Notes under the pieces: model-generated
What the model was told of the DNA's origin: nothing
Databases searched by the model: none
The model's input: only the letters and a program-made list of their open reading frames with translations
Origin: Mycobacterium sp. 852014-52450_SCH5900713
GTDB taxonomy: Bacteria; Actinomycetota; Actinomycetes; Mycobacteriales; Mycobacteriaceae
Assembly: GCF_001667075.1 (NCBI RefSeq)
Contig: NZ_LZIL01000053.1
Location: 205,296 to 269,295 of the forward strand
Length of the DNA: 64,000 bases
Direction of reading: 5' to 3'
Position numbers and translations under genes: made by a program
Shown here: in pieces, positions 8,894-17,291 of the stretch
Layout: every line of letters starts with the position of its first letter
Position numbering within the stretch: position 1 is the stretch's first letter

Positions 8894-8911
8894 ATATTGA
8901 TATCGCAATAT
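8894..8911. promoter_or_regulatory. Inverted repeat upstream of pacL1-ctpC (candidate metal-sensor operator)
   Basis: ATATTG (8894-8899) and CAATAT (8906-8911) form a perfect 6-bp inverted repeat with a 6-nt spacer in an unusually AT-rich patch. It lies 60-77 nt before the pacL1 ATG. The size and AT-rich character fit ArsR/SmtB-type metal sensors, which would suit a zinc efflux operon. No regulator gene is adjacent, so the assignment is inference. Confidence 0.5.
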
Positions 8912-8970
8912 TTCAATGTTAACGTCGAGCGAGCATCAGCTGACGCCACGACGACAGGGAGGTCCGGGTA

Positions 8971-9252
8971 ATGGCGGGGTACGCGCTCTTGGCGAAGGCG
9001 GCATCGACGGTGGTCACCGGCCTGGTCGGCGTGACGGCCTACGAGGTGGTGCGCAAGGCCGTGGCCAAGGCGCCGCTGCACGAGACCGCGGTGTCGGCTG
9101 CCGAGCTGGGGCTGCGCGGGACGCGCAAGGCCGAGGAAGCCGCCGAGTCCGCCCGCCTGAAGATCGCCGACGTCATGGCCGAAGCCCGCGAACGCATCGG
9201 CGAGGAAGCGCCCACGCCGGCCGTCGCCGACGTCCACCAGCACGACCACTGA
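8971..9252 (+). CDS. pacL1: PacL1-type membrane metal chaperone (DUF1490)
   Basis: A 93-residue protein with an N-terminal membrane segment (about residues 5-25, LLAKAASTVVTGLVGVTAYEV), a central Ala/Glu-rich helix and a C-terminal metal-binding tail DVHQHDH. This resembles the acidic/His tail of PacL1 (Rv3269), which scaffolds and supports the zinc-exporting P-ATPase CtpC in M. tuberculosis. ATG 8971 is preceded by a GGGAGG-like ribosome site. It sits 11 nt before ctpC, as in M. tuberculosis. The His tail differs slightly from the DLHDHDH I recall for M. tuberculosis. Confidence 0.85.
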   Translation: MAGYALLAKAASTVVTGLVGVTAYEVVRKAVAKAPLHETAVSAAELGLRGTRKAEEAAESARLKIADVMAEARERIGEEAPTPAVADVHQHDH

Positions 9253-9263
9253 TCCCCGCGCAG

Positions 9264-11438
9264 ATGGCGCTCGCCACCGCCCTGGACCCGGTCCGCTCGA
9301 AAGACCCCGCGCTGCAAATCGTTTCGGATGCGGCCGGGCGCATGCGGGTTTCCGTCGACTGGCTGCGGTGCGACTCCCGGCGCGCGGTGGCGGTCGAGGA
9401 GGCCGTCGCCAACGAGGACGGCGTGCGCGTGGTGCACGCCTACCCGCGCACCGGATCCGTCGTCGTCTGGTATTCGCCCCGGCGTTGTGACCGCGCCGCG
9501 GTGCTGGGCGCGATCAGCTCCGCCGCACACGTCGCCGCCGAGCTGATTCCCGCACGCGCGCCGCATTCGGAGGAGATCCGCAACACCGACGTGTTGCGGA
9601 TGGTCGTCGGAGGTGCCGCGCTGGCCCTGCTCGGCGTGCGGCGCTACGTGTTCGCCCGGCCGCCGCTGCTCGGCCCGAACGGCCGGGTTCTGGCCACCGG
9701 GGTCACCATCTTCACCGGCTACCCGTTCCTGCGCGGCGCGCTGCGCTCGTTGCGCTCCGGCCGGGCCGGCACCGACGCCCTGGTGTCGGCGGCGACGGTG
9801 GCGAGCCTGGTGCTGCGCGAGAACGTGGTGGCGCTGACGGTGCTGTGGCTGCTCAACATCGGCGAGTACCTGCAAGACCTCACCCTGCGCCGGACCCGCC
9901 GGGCGATTTCCGAACTGCTGCGCGGCAGCCAGGACACGGCGTGGATCCGGCTGACCGATGGGGCCGAAGTCCAGGTCCCCATCGACGGCGTTCAGATCGG
10001 CGACGAGGTGATCATCCACGACCACGTCGCGATACCGGTGGACGGTGAGGTGGTCGACGGCGAGGCGATCGTCAACCAGTCCGCGATCACCGGCGAGAAC
10101 CTGCCCGTCTCCGTCCTGGTCGGCGCGCACGTGCACGCCGGGTCGGTCGTGGTGCGCGGGCGCCTGGTGGTGCGCGCGCAGGCCGTCGGCAACCAGACGG
10201 CGATCGGGCGCATCATCACCCGGGTCGAGGAGGCCCAGCACGACCGCGCGCCCATCCAGACCGTGGGCGAAAACTTCTCTCGCCGTTTCGTTCCCACCTC
10301 GTTCATCGTGTCGGCCCTCACCCTGGCGGTCACCGGTGATGTGCGCCGCGCGATGACCATGCTGTTGATCGCGTGCCCCTGCGCGGTGGGCCTGTCCACC
10401 CCGACCGCGATCAGTGCCGCGATCGGCAACGGCGCCCGCCGCGGCATCCTGATCAAGGGCGGCTCCCACCTCGAGCAGGCCGGCCGGGTCGACGCGATCG
10501 TGTTCGACAAGACCGGGACGCTCACCGTCGGCCGCCCCGTGGTCACCAATATCATTGCCCTGCACAAGGATTGGGCACCCGAGCAGGTGCTGGCCTACGC
10601 GGCCAGCTCGGAGATCCACTCCCGCCATCCGCTGGCCGAGGCGGTGATCCGCTCCACCGAGGAACGCCACATCACCATCCCGCCGCACGAGGAGTGCGAG
10701 GTCCTGGTGGGTTTGGGCATGCGCACCTGGGCCGACGGCCGCACCCTGCTGCTGGGCAGCCCCGGGCTGCTGCGCGCCGAAAAGGTGCGGGTCTCGAAGA
10801 AGGCGTCGGAGTGGGTGGACCGGCTGCGCCGCCAGGCCGAGACCCCGCTGCTGCTCGCGGTCGACGGCAAGCTGGTGGGACTGATCAGCCTGCGCGACGA
10901 GGTGCGCACCGAGGCGGTCGAGGTGCTGAAGCAGCTGCGGGACAACGGTATCCGCCGCATCGTCATGCTCACCGGCGACCATCCCGACATCGCCCGGGTG
11001 GTCGCCGAGGAGCTGGGCCTCGACGAGTGGCGCGCCGAGGTGATGCCGGAGGACAAGCTCGAGGTGGTGCGCGGGCTGCAGAACGACGGCTACGTGGTTG
11101 GCATGGTCGGCGACGGCATCAACGACGCCCCGGCGCTGGCGGCCGCCGACATCGGGATCGCCATGGGCCTGGCCGGAACCGACGTCGCCGTCGAGACCGC
11201 CGACGTGGCACTGGCCAACGACGACCTGCACCGGCTGCTCGACGTGCGCGACCTGGGCGCCCGGGCCGTCGACGTCATCCGGGAGAACTACGGCATGTCC
11301 ATCGCCGTGAACGCCGCCGGGCTGATCATCGGCGCGGGCGGTGCGCTATCCCCCGTGCTGGCCGCGATCCTGCACAACGCGTCGTCAGTCGCGGTGGTGG
11401 CCAACAGCTCCCGGCTGATCCGCTACCGGCTGGACTAG
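9264..11438 (+). CDS. ctpC: Zinc-exporting P1B-type ATPase CtpC
   Basis: A 724-residue P-type ATPase. The metal-binding membrane motif is CPC at 371-373 (LIACPCAVGLSTPTA), the phosphorylated residue is D415 in FDKTGTLT, the actuator motif is ITGEN, and the hinge is VGDGINDAPAL. The N-terminal ~90 residues look like a degenerate HMA domain without a CxxC. In M. tuberculosis CtpC with PacL1 protects against zinc poisoning; Mn2+ has also been proposed as a substrate. Start ATG 9264 gives MALATALDP, 11 nt after pacL1. The 3' end overlaps the convergent acyl-CoA synthetase by 54 nt. Confidence 0.92.
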   Translation: MALATALDPVRSKDPALQIVSDAAGRMRVSVDWLRCDSRRAVAVEEAVANEDGVRVVHAYPRTGSVVVWYSPRRCDRAAVLGAISSAAHVAAELIPARAPHSEEIRNTDVLRMVVGGAALALLGVRRYVFARPPLLGPNGRVLATGVTIFTGYPFLRGALRSLRSGRAGTDALVSAATVASLVLRENVVALTVLWLLNIGEYLQDLTLRRTRRAISELLRGSQDTAWIRLTDGAEVQVPIDGVQIGDEVIIHDHVAIPVDGEVVDGEAIVNQSAITGENLPVSVLVGAHVHAGSVVVRGRLVVRAQAVGNQTAIGRIITRVEEAQHDRAPIQTVGENFSRRFVPTSFIVSALTLAVTGDVRRAMTMLLIACPCAVGLSTPTAISAAIGNGARRGILIKGGSHLEQAGRVDAIVFDKTGTLTVGRPVVTNIIALHKDWAPEQVLAYAASSEIHSRHPLAEAVIRSTEERHITIPPHEECEVLVGLGMRTWADGRTLLLGSPGLLRAEKVRVSKKASEWVDRLRRQAETPLLLAVDGKLVGLISLRDEVRTEAVEVLKQLRDNGIRRIVMLTGDHPDIARVVAEELGLDEWRAEVMPEDKLEVVRGLQNDGYVVGMVGDGINDAPALAAADIGIAMGLAGTDVAVETADVALANDDLHRLLDVRDLGARAVDVIRENYGMSIAVNAAGLIIGAGGALSPVLAAILHNASSVAVVANSSRLIRYRLD

Positions 11439-13100
11439 CACCCGCTTGAGCACCTTGCCGCCCGCGTTGCGCGGCAGCTCGTCGACGAACAGCACGTCAC
11501 GCGGGATCTTGAAGCGCGCCAGCCGGTTTCGCACATATTCCCGGACCTCGTGCTCGGCCAGCGTCGCGCCCGGCCGGAGCACGAGGTAGGCGCGCAACCG
11601 CTGCCCGAACTCCTCGTCGGTGTCGCCGACGACGGCGGCGTCGAGGATGCCGGGATGCTGCGTGAGCGCCTCTTCGACCTCGCCGGGGTAGACGTTCTCA
11701 CCGCCGGAGACGATCATCTCGTCGTCGCGCCCGTCGATGAATAGCCTGCCGTCGGAATCGAAATGGCCCATGTCGCCGGTGGACATCAGGCCCTGAACCG
11801 ACTCCTTGGTGCCGCCATCGGTATATCCCTCGAAGGTCAGCACGTTGCCGACGAAGATCCGCCCCGGCGTCCCCGGCGGCACCTCGCGGCCGTCGTCGCC
11901 GAAGATCTTGACGACCGAGCCCGGGACCACCGCACCCACGCAGCCGGGCGCGGCGGTCAGGTCGGCCGGCGTGGCGATGGTGGCGTAGGCGACCTCGGTG
12001 GATCCATACATGTTGTAGACCACGGGGCCGAGCGCCTCGAGCGCCCGGGTGGCCAGCGCGCCACCGAGCTGGGAACCGCCGATGAACACGATGCGCAGCG
12101 ACGACAGGTCGTGCTCGGCCAGGGCGGCCGGCCCCAGATCAAGGATGCGCCGCAACATGATCGGCACGACGATCATGGCGCTGGCCCGATGCGCGGCCAC
12201 GCTGGCCAGCGTCTCTCGGGCATCGAAGTGGCGGCGCAGCACCAGGGTCGAGCCCAGCACCATCGCATACATCGCGTGGCTGAAACCCATCGAATGAAGA
12301 AGCGGCACACAGCATTCCGTGACTTCCCGGCCGCGGAACGGCACCTTGCCGAGCAGACCGCCCACCGGTATCAGCGAGTGGGGCTCGGAGCGCGCGGCGC
12401 CCTTCGGCGTTCCCGTCGTCCCACTGGTCGAGATGACAATCTTGGGCCGCCCACCCGACGAGGGCGGCGGGCGGGGATCCCCGCGTTCGATCAGCGCGTC
12501 CAGGGAGTCGGGAGCGGGCGTATCCGTCCAGGCCCGGATCCGGCCCAGCCTCGGGCGGACGTCCCCGACGACGGCGCTGTACTCCTCGTCGTAGACCAGC
12601 AGGTCCGCGCCTTCGCGGGCCAGCGTTTCGGCGAACTGCGTGCGCCCGAAGCCGGTGTTGAGCAGCAGGACGAATGCGCCGCACTTGCCGGCGGCGAAGA
12701 CGGCCTCCAGGAACCCCCGGTGGTTGCCGGCCAGGATGGCCACACCGGCGCCCGGGCCGAGCCCGCGCCGCCGCCACTCGTTGGCCAACGCGTTGGTCCG
12801 CTCGTCCAGCTCACCGAACGTCAGGGGCCCGCGCTCGTCGATCAGCGCCACCCCGTCACGGTCTCGCCCGGCGGCGATCGCCGGCGCCGCCCCCAGCAGG
12901 CCGTAGCGTTTGAGGGCGCGCAGCGCCGGCACGATCCGCCCGGGCGGTAGCCACCCCAATCCCCCGGACCGAACATAGAGAAAGAGCGACCGGGCTTCCA
13001 AGCCCGCGCGCCGAAGAGGTTCCACACGTCGATGCTGCCGCCGGGCCCCGCCCGGGAATAAGGGCGCAACGCCACTGCGACAGGGGTCTTTCGTCACCAT
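11385..13100 (-). CDS. Fatty-acid acyl-CoA synthetase (FadD-type AMP-binding enzyme)
   Basis: A 571-residue ANL-superfamily enzyme. The P-loop ISTSGTTGTPKGA, the YGSTEVAYA motif, the STGDMGHFDSDGRLFIDGR hinge and the C-terminal catalytic lysine region RNAGGKVLKR are all present, so it should form acyl-AMP then acyl-CoA. Its closest relatives by feel are FadD12/FadD2-type proteins; the acyl chain is unknown. The start is uncertain: ATG 13100 gives a 25-residue basic leader, and GTG 13025 is an in-frame alternative nearer the usual N-terminus. Its last 54 nt overlap the end of ctpC. Confidence 0.85.
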   Translation of the reverse strand: MVTKDPCRSGVAPLFPGGARRQHRRVEPLRRAGLEARSLFLYVRSGGLGWLPPGRIVPALRALKRYGLLGAAPAIAAGRDRDGVALIDERGPLTFGELDERTNALANEWRRRGLGPGAGVAILAGNHRGFLEAVFAAGKCGAFVLLLNTGFGRTQFAETLAREGADLLVYDEEYSAVVGDVRPRLGRIRAWTDTPAPDSLDALIERGDPRPPPSSGGRPKIVISTSGTTGTPKGAARSEPHSLIPVGGLLGKVPFRGREVTECCVPLLHSMGFSHAMYAMVLGSTLVLRRHFDARETLASVAAHRASAMIVVPIMLRRILDLGPAALAEHDLSSLRIVFIGGSQLGGALATRALEALGPVVYNMYGSTEVAYATIATPADLTAAPGCVGAVVPGSVVKIFGDDGREVPPGTPGRIFVGNVLTFEGYTDGGTKESVQGLMSTGDMGHFDSDGRLFIDGRDDEMIVSGGENVYPGEVEEALTQHPGILDAAVVGDTDEEFGQRLRAYLVLRPGATLAEHEVREYVRNRLARFKIPRDVLFVDELPRNAGGKVLKRVLVQPVADQPGAVGHHRD

Positions 13101-13140
13101 CGTTACTCTGGTTAACGACTAGACGGAAAGGGCATTGCCG

Positions 13141-14055
13141 ATGACGCGCACCGACAACGACAGCTGGGACCTGGCCACGAGCGTGGGGGCCACCGCCACC
13201 ATGGTGGCAGCCGGACGGGCCCGGGCCACCCGCGACGGCCTGATCGACGACTCGTTCGCCGAGCCCCTGGTGCGCGCCGTCGGCGTCGATTTCATGACGC
13301 GGTGGGCCGCCGGCGAATTGAGCTCGGCCGACGTCGACGAGCCCGGCGCCCCGTGGGGCATGCAACGCATGACCGACATGCTGGCCGCCCGCACGCGCTA
13401 CATCGACGCGTTCTTCGCCGAGGCGGGTGCGACGGGCATCCGCCAGGTCGTCATCCTGGCCTCGGGCCTGGACGCGCGCGCCTACCGGCTGCCGTGGGCG
13501 GCGGGCACCACGGTGTTCGAGATCGACCAACCGCAAGTCATCGAATTCAAGACGGCGACCATCGCCGAGCTGGGCGCCCGGCCCACCGCCGAGGTTCGGG
13601 CCGTGCCCATCGACCTGCGCCACGATTGGCCGTCGGCGCTGCGCGAGGCCGGCTTCGACACCGGCCGGCCGGCCGCCTGGGCCGCCGAGGGCCTGCTCGG
13701 CTTCCTGCCGCCCGAGGCACAGGACCGGTTGCTCGACGACATCACCGCGCTCAGCGCCGACGGGAGCCGGCTGGTGGCCGAGATCTTCAGCAACTCCGGC
13801 GACAACGGGGACGCCCTGAACGCCGCCAGCGAGAAGTGGCGGGAGAACGGCCTGGACATTGCGCTCGGCGACCTGGGGTTCCCCGGCGAGCGCAACGACG
13901 CGGCGACGTATCTGGAGCGGCGGGGCTGGCGCCCGGTTCGCACACCCCTGAATCAGTTGTTGGCCGACAACGGGTTACCTTTGCAGCGCACCGAAGCCGG
14001 TGCGCCGTTCGCCGAGAACTACTACTGCATCGCGGAGTTGCACACGGCCCGTTGA
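13141..14055 (+). CDS. SAM-dependent methyltransferase, TIGR00027 / Rv0731c family
   Basis: A 304-residue class I methyltransferase of the family greatly expanded in mycobacteria. Diagnostic stretches are TRYIDAFF, VVILASGLDARAYRLPW for SAM binding and VFEIDQP at the end of strand 2. Substrates of the family are largely unknown; carboxyl O-methylation of lipids has been suggested. ATG 13141 is preceded by GGAAAGG at a good distance; the in-frame TTG at 13135 would be too close to it. Divergent from the acyl-CoA synthetase across 40 bp, and 13 nt upstream of the CoA-transferase gene. Confidence 0.88.
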   Translation: MTRTDNDSWDLATSVGATATMVAAGRARATRDGLIDDSFAEPLVRAVGVDFMTRWAAGELSSADVDEPGAPWGMQRMTDMLAARTRYIDAFFAEAGATGIRQVVILASGLDARAYRLPWAAGTTVFEIDQPQVIEFKTATIAELGARPTAEVRAVPIDLRHDWPSALREAGFDTGRPAAWAAEGLLGFLPPEAQDRLLDDITALSADGSRLVAEIFSNSGDNGDALNAASEKWRENGLDIALGDLGFPGERNDAATYLERRGWRPVRTPLNQLLADNGLPLQRTEAGAPFAENYYCIAELHTAR

Positions 14056-14068
14056 CGGAAGGCCACCC

Positions 14069-15250
14069 ATGGCAGACAGCACGCCCGCCAAGCCGCTTGA
14101 CGGGTTCCGGGTACTCGATTTCACCCAGAACATCGCCGGGCCGCTGGCCGGCCAGGTGCTGGCCGACCTGGGCGCCGAGGTGATCAAGGTCGAGGCGCCC
14201 CTGGGTGAGGCGGCCCGGCAGATCACCGCGGTCCTGCCCGGGCGTCCGCCGCTGCCCACGCTGTTTCTGCCGCACAACCGGGGCAAGAAGTCGGTGGCCG
14301 TCGACCTCACGAACGACGAAGCCAAGCAACAGATCCTGCGGCTGGTCGATGACGCCGACGTCGTGCTGGAAGGGTTCCGCCCCGGCGTGATGGAACGGAT
14401 GGGCCTGGGCCCCGACGAGTTGCGCGCCCGCAACCCCCGGCTGGTCTACGCGCGGCTGTCGGCCTATGGCGGCAACGGCCCGCACGGCAGCAGGCCGGGC
14501 GTCGATCTGATGGTCGCAGCCGAGTCGGGCATGACCACCGGGATGCCGACACCGACCGGCAAACCGCAGATCATCCCCTTCCAGCTCGTCGACGCCGCCA
14601 GCGGTCACGTGCTGGCCCAGGCGGTGCTGGCCGCGCTGCTCAACCGGGAGCGCCACGGCGTCGCCGACGTGGTGAGCGTCGCCATGTACGACGTGGCGGT
14701 CAACTTGCAGGCCAGTCAGCTCACGATTCATCTGAACAAACCCAGCGAGGCTGCCAAGCCCGACGCCACACCGAAGCCGAAGAAGCGCAAGGGAGTTGGC
14801 TTCGCGACCCAACCCTCCGACGCGTTCAAGGCCGCCGACGGGTACCTGGTGATCAGCGCGTATGTGCCAAAGCATTGGGCGAAGCTGTGCCAGATCATCG
14901 GGCGGCCGGACCTGCTGACCGACGAGCGGTTCATCGATCAGCGTTCGCGGGCAATGAATTACCACGAGTTGACCGAAGAACTCGAGTCGGCGCTGGCCGC
15001 CAAGACGGCGGCCGAATGGGTTGAGCTGCTTCAGGAAAGTGGCCTGATGGCCTGCCTGGCCTACACCTGGAAGCAGGTGGTGGACACCCCGCTGTTCGGG
15101 GAGAACGAGCTCGCCTTGCGGGTGGGCACCGGCGGCGACGCGGTCACGGTGGTCCGCATGCCGGCGCGCTACGCGAGCTTCGACGCGGTGGTCACCGATC
15201 CCCCGCCCGCGCCCGGGCAGCACAATGACGAGTTCCTCACGGCGCCATAG
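14069..15250 (+). CDS. CoA transferase family III (CaiB/BaiF), Rv3272-like
   Basis: A 393-residue class III CoA transferase. The N-terminal LDGFRVLDFTQNIAGPLAGQ, the region RGKKSVAVDL and the catalytic aspartate in RPGVDLMVAAESG are all visible, so it should move CoA between carboxylic acids through an acyl-aspartyl intermediate. A Lys/Pro-rich insert (PDATPKPKKRKG) about two-thirds of the way along looks like an exposed loop. Start ATG 14069 gives MADSTPAKPLDG. It keeps the position of Rv3272 relative to ctpC. It may share a transcript with the upstream methyltransferase. Substrate unknown. Confidence 0.88.
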   Translation: MADSTPAKPLDGFRVLDFTQNIAGPLAGQVLADLGAEVIKVEAPLGEAARQITAVLPGRPPLPTLFLPHNRGKKSVAVDLTNDEAKQQILRLVDDADVVLEGFRPGVMERMGLGPDELRARNPRLVYARLSAYGGNGPHGSRPGVDLMVAAESGMTTGMPTPTGKPQIIPFQLVDAASGHVLAQAVLAALLNRERHGVADVVSVAMYDVAVNLQASQLTIHLNKPSEAAKPDATPKPKKRKGVGFATQPSDAFKAADGYLVISAYVPKHWAKLCQIIGRPDLLTDERFIDQRSRAMNYHELTEELESALAAKTAAEWVELLQESGLMACLAYTWKQVVDTPLFGENELALRVGTGGDAVTVVRMPARYASFDAVVTDPPPAPGQHNDEFLTAP

Positions 15251-15252
15251 CC

Positions 15253-15693
15253 TTACAGGCTGGGCAGGCGCACCACCTGGACGAAGAACTCGTCGATCTG
15301 CCGGACCGCCTTCATGAACTGGTCCAGGTCGACCGGCTTGGTGACGTAGGCGTTGGCGTGCAGCTTGTAGCTGCGCAGGATGTCCTCCTCGGCCGAGGAG
15401 GTGGTGAGCACGACGACCGGGATGCGGGCCAGGTCCGGGTCGGACTTGACCTTCTCCAGCAGCTGGCGGCCGTCGTACTTGGGCAGGTTCAGGTCCAGCA
15501 GGATGAGGTCGGGCCGCGGCGCATCCTCGAACTTGCCGCGGCGGTAGAGGTAGTCGAGGCCTTCCTCTCCGTCGTGCGCCACGTGGAGCCGGTTCTTGAG
15601 TTTGTTGTGCTCGAAGGCTTCTCGCGTGATGAGCTCGTCCCCCGGGTCGTCCTCGACGAGCAGAATGTCGATCGCTCTGCCTTCTGATGTCAT
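15253..15693 (-). CDS. Stand-alone response regulator (Rcp1-like CheY fold)
   Basis: A 146-residue single-domain receiver with no DNA-binding domain. The acidic pocket is VEDD near residue 14, the phospho-acceptor is D67 in LILLDLNLP, and the switch Thr and Lys lie in VLTTSS and YVTKPVD. The form matches the Rcp1 type that accepts phosphate from phytochrome-class kinases. ATG 15693 overlaps the kinase stop (TCAT on the + strand), so it is produced together with the kinase and phosphatase upstream. Output must be through protein contacts. Confidence 0.9.
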   Translation of the reverse strand: MTSEGRAIDILLVEDDPGDELITREAFEHNKLKNRLHVAHDGEEGLDYLYRRGKFEDAPRPDLILLDLNLPKYDGRQLLEKVKSDPDLARIPVVVLTTSSAEEDILRSYKLHANAYVTKPVDLDQFMKAVRQIDEFFVQVVRLPSL

Positions 15694-17291
15694 TGATGCG
15701 CTCCTTCCAAAGCGTCTGAGTCTGCTTCACCGGCGGGCTCGGGCATGGGCAGCGTGAACTCGAACCGCGTCCCGTCGGTGCGGGTCGGGTCGATCCGGAT
15801 GGTGCCGCCATGATGCTCGACGATCTTCTTGACCAACGCGAGGCCGACGCCGGTCCCGGCGTACACGTCGCGGCCGTGCAGGCGTTGGAAAATGACGAAG
15901 ACCTTGTCGGCGAACTCGACCGGGATACCGATGCCGTTGTCCGACACGGTGATCACCCATTCGCCGTCGTGGACGCCGGTGCCCGGCGCGCACTCGATGA
16001 CGACGCGGGGCCGGCGGTCTTTGTGCCGGAACTTCACCGCGTTGCCGATCAGGTTCTGCCATAGCATCGTCAGCAGCATGGGGTCGCCCTTGATCCGCGG
16101 GAGCGCGTCGGGGCGCACGATTTCGGCTTCCGACTCTTCGATCGCGGTGGCCAGGTTGGCCAGGCCGGAGTCCAGCGCCGTGTCGAGGTCCACGTCGGTC
16201 TCCGTGGCACCCAGGCGCCCGACGCGCGAGAAGGTAAGCAGGTCATTGATCAGCGCCTGCATCCGTTTGGCCCCGTCGACCGCGAATCCGATGTATTCGA
16301 TACCGCGCTCGTCGAGCTTGTCGCCGTATCGCCGCTCCAGCAGCTGGCAGAACGAGGCGACCTTGCGCAGCGGCTCCTGCAGATCGTGCGACGCGACGTA
16401 GGCGAACTGCTCGAGTTCGGTGTTGGACCGGCGCAATTCGGCCGCCTGCTCGTCCAGCTGCGCCTGGGCCGTACGCGATGTCTCGAGCTCGTCGACCATG
16501 CGCTTGCGCATGTTCTCCACGTTGATCGCCATGTCGCGAACGTCTTTGGGCCGCTTCGGCGGCGCGATGCTTTCCTCGAAGTTGCCCTCGGTGATCCGCC
16601 GGCACGCCGCGGCCAGCGCGGCGAGCGGACGCGCGACCGTGTCCCGGATCAGGACCCCCAGCATCCCGGCCGTGACGAAGAACAGCAACACCATGGCGCC
16701 GAATGCCCTATTGCGCCAGGCATCGACCCGCTTGAGTTCGTCCGCGGCGGTCGCCCGCGCGGCGGCCAGGTCCGCGTTCTGGCTGTCGAAAAGCATTCGC
16801 AAATGGTCGAATTCGGCTTTGCCGCGCTCCGCCGACGGTTTGCTCGTGACGTTCTTGCCGTTCGGCATCACGGTGCCGATGACCGGTTCGGCGTAGCTTG
16901 CCCGCCACTTGGCCGCGGCGTTCTCGATCGCGTCCAGGTCACCGATGAGGTCCGGACGCTCGCTCAGGTGGCGCCGGATGTCGTCCACCGCAGTGCGTTC
17001 GGCGTGTTGCCCGTCGTAGTACGGCGTGAGGAATTGCCGGTCCCCGGCGATCAGGTAGCCCCGGATGCCCGTCTCCTGGTCGCGCAGCGCGGCCTGCAGC
17101 TGGAAGGCCGCCACGCGCGCCGGCTGGATGTTGTCGAGGAGTTCGTGCGTCATCTCGTCGGTGCGGTCCAGCAAGAGCGCGCCGACGAGTGCGCCGGCCA
17201 GCACCATCACGCCCATGCTGACCAGGACCAGGGCCTGCCAGCCACGCACGGTGAGCTGCGACAGGCGCAGGCGGCGCAACCTCGGGATCAC
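15690..17291 (-). CDS. Membrane sensor histidine kinase, CHASE3-HAMP-HisKA
   Basis: A 533-residue kinase. One membrane helix spans about 18-41 and a second about 194-215. The ~150 residues between them are extracytoplasmic with CHASE3-type sequence (LQAALRDQETGIRGYLIAGD). A HAMP linker and coiled coil follow, then a phytochrome-type HisKA with H302 in YVASHDLQEPLRK. The ATPase domain has LIGNAVKFRHKDRRP and DNGIGIP. The ligand is unknown. The GTG start at 17291 overlaps the phosphatase stop (GTGA), and the stop overlaps the response regulator start, so the three genes form one tight operon. Confidence 0.92.
   Translation of the reverse strand: MIPRLRRLRLSQLTVRGWQALVLVSMGVMVLAGALVGALLLDRTDEMTHELLDNIQPARVAAFQLQAALRDQETGIRGYLIAGDRQFLTPYYDGQHAERTAVDDIRRHLSERPDLIGDLDAIENAAAKWRASYAEPVIGTVMPNGKNVTSKPSAERGKAEFDHLRMLFDSQNADLAAARATAADELKRVDAWRNRAFGAMVLLFFVTAGMLGVLIRDTVARPLAALAAACRRITEGNFEESIAPPKRPKDVRDMAINVENMRKRMVDELETSRTAQAQLDEQAAELRRSNTELEQFAYVASHDLQEPLRKVASFCQLLERRYGDKLDERGIEYIGFAVDGAKRMQALINDLLTFSRVGRLGATETDVDLDTALDSGLANLATAIEESEAEIVRPDALPRIKGDPMLLTMLWQNLIGNAVKFRHKDRRPRVVIECAPGTGVHDGEWVITVSDNGIGIPVEFADKVFVIFQRLHGRDVYAGTGVGLALVKKIVEHHGGTIRIDPTRTDGTRFEFTLPMPEPAGEADSDALEGAHQ

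Noticed and set aside
9039..11231. A 730-codon minus-strand open frame inside ctpC
   Set aside because: Shadow of the ATPase gene; composition is typical of antisense GC-rich DNA and no motif is present.
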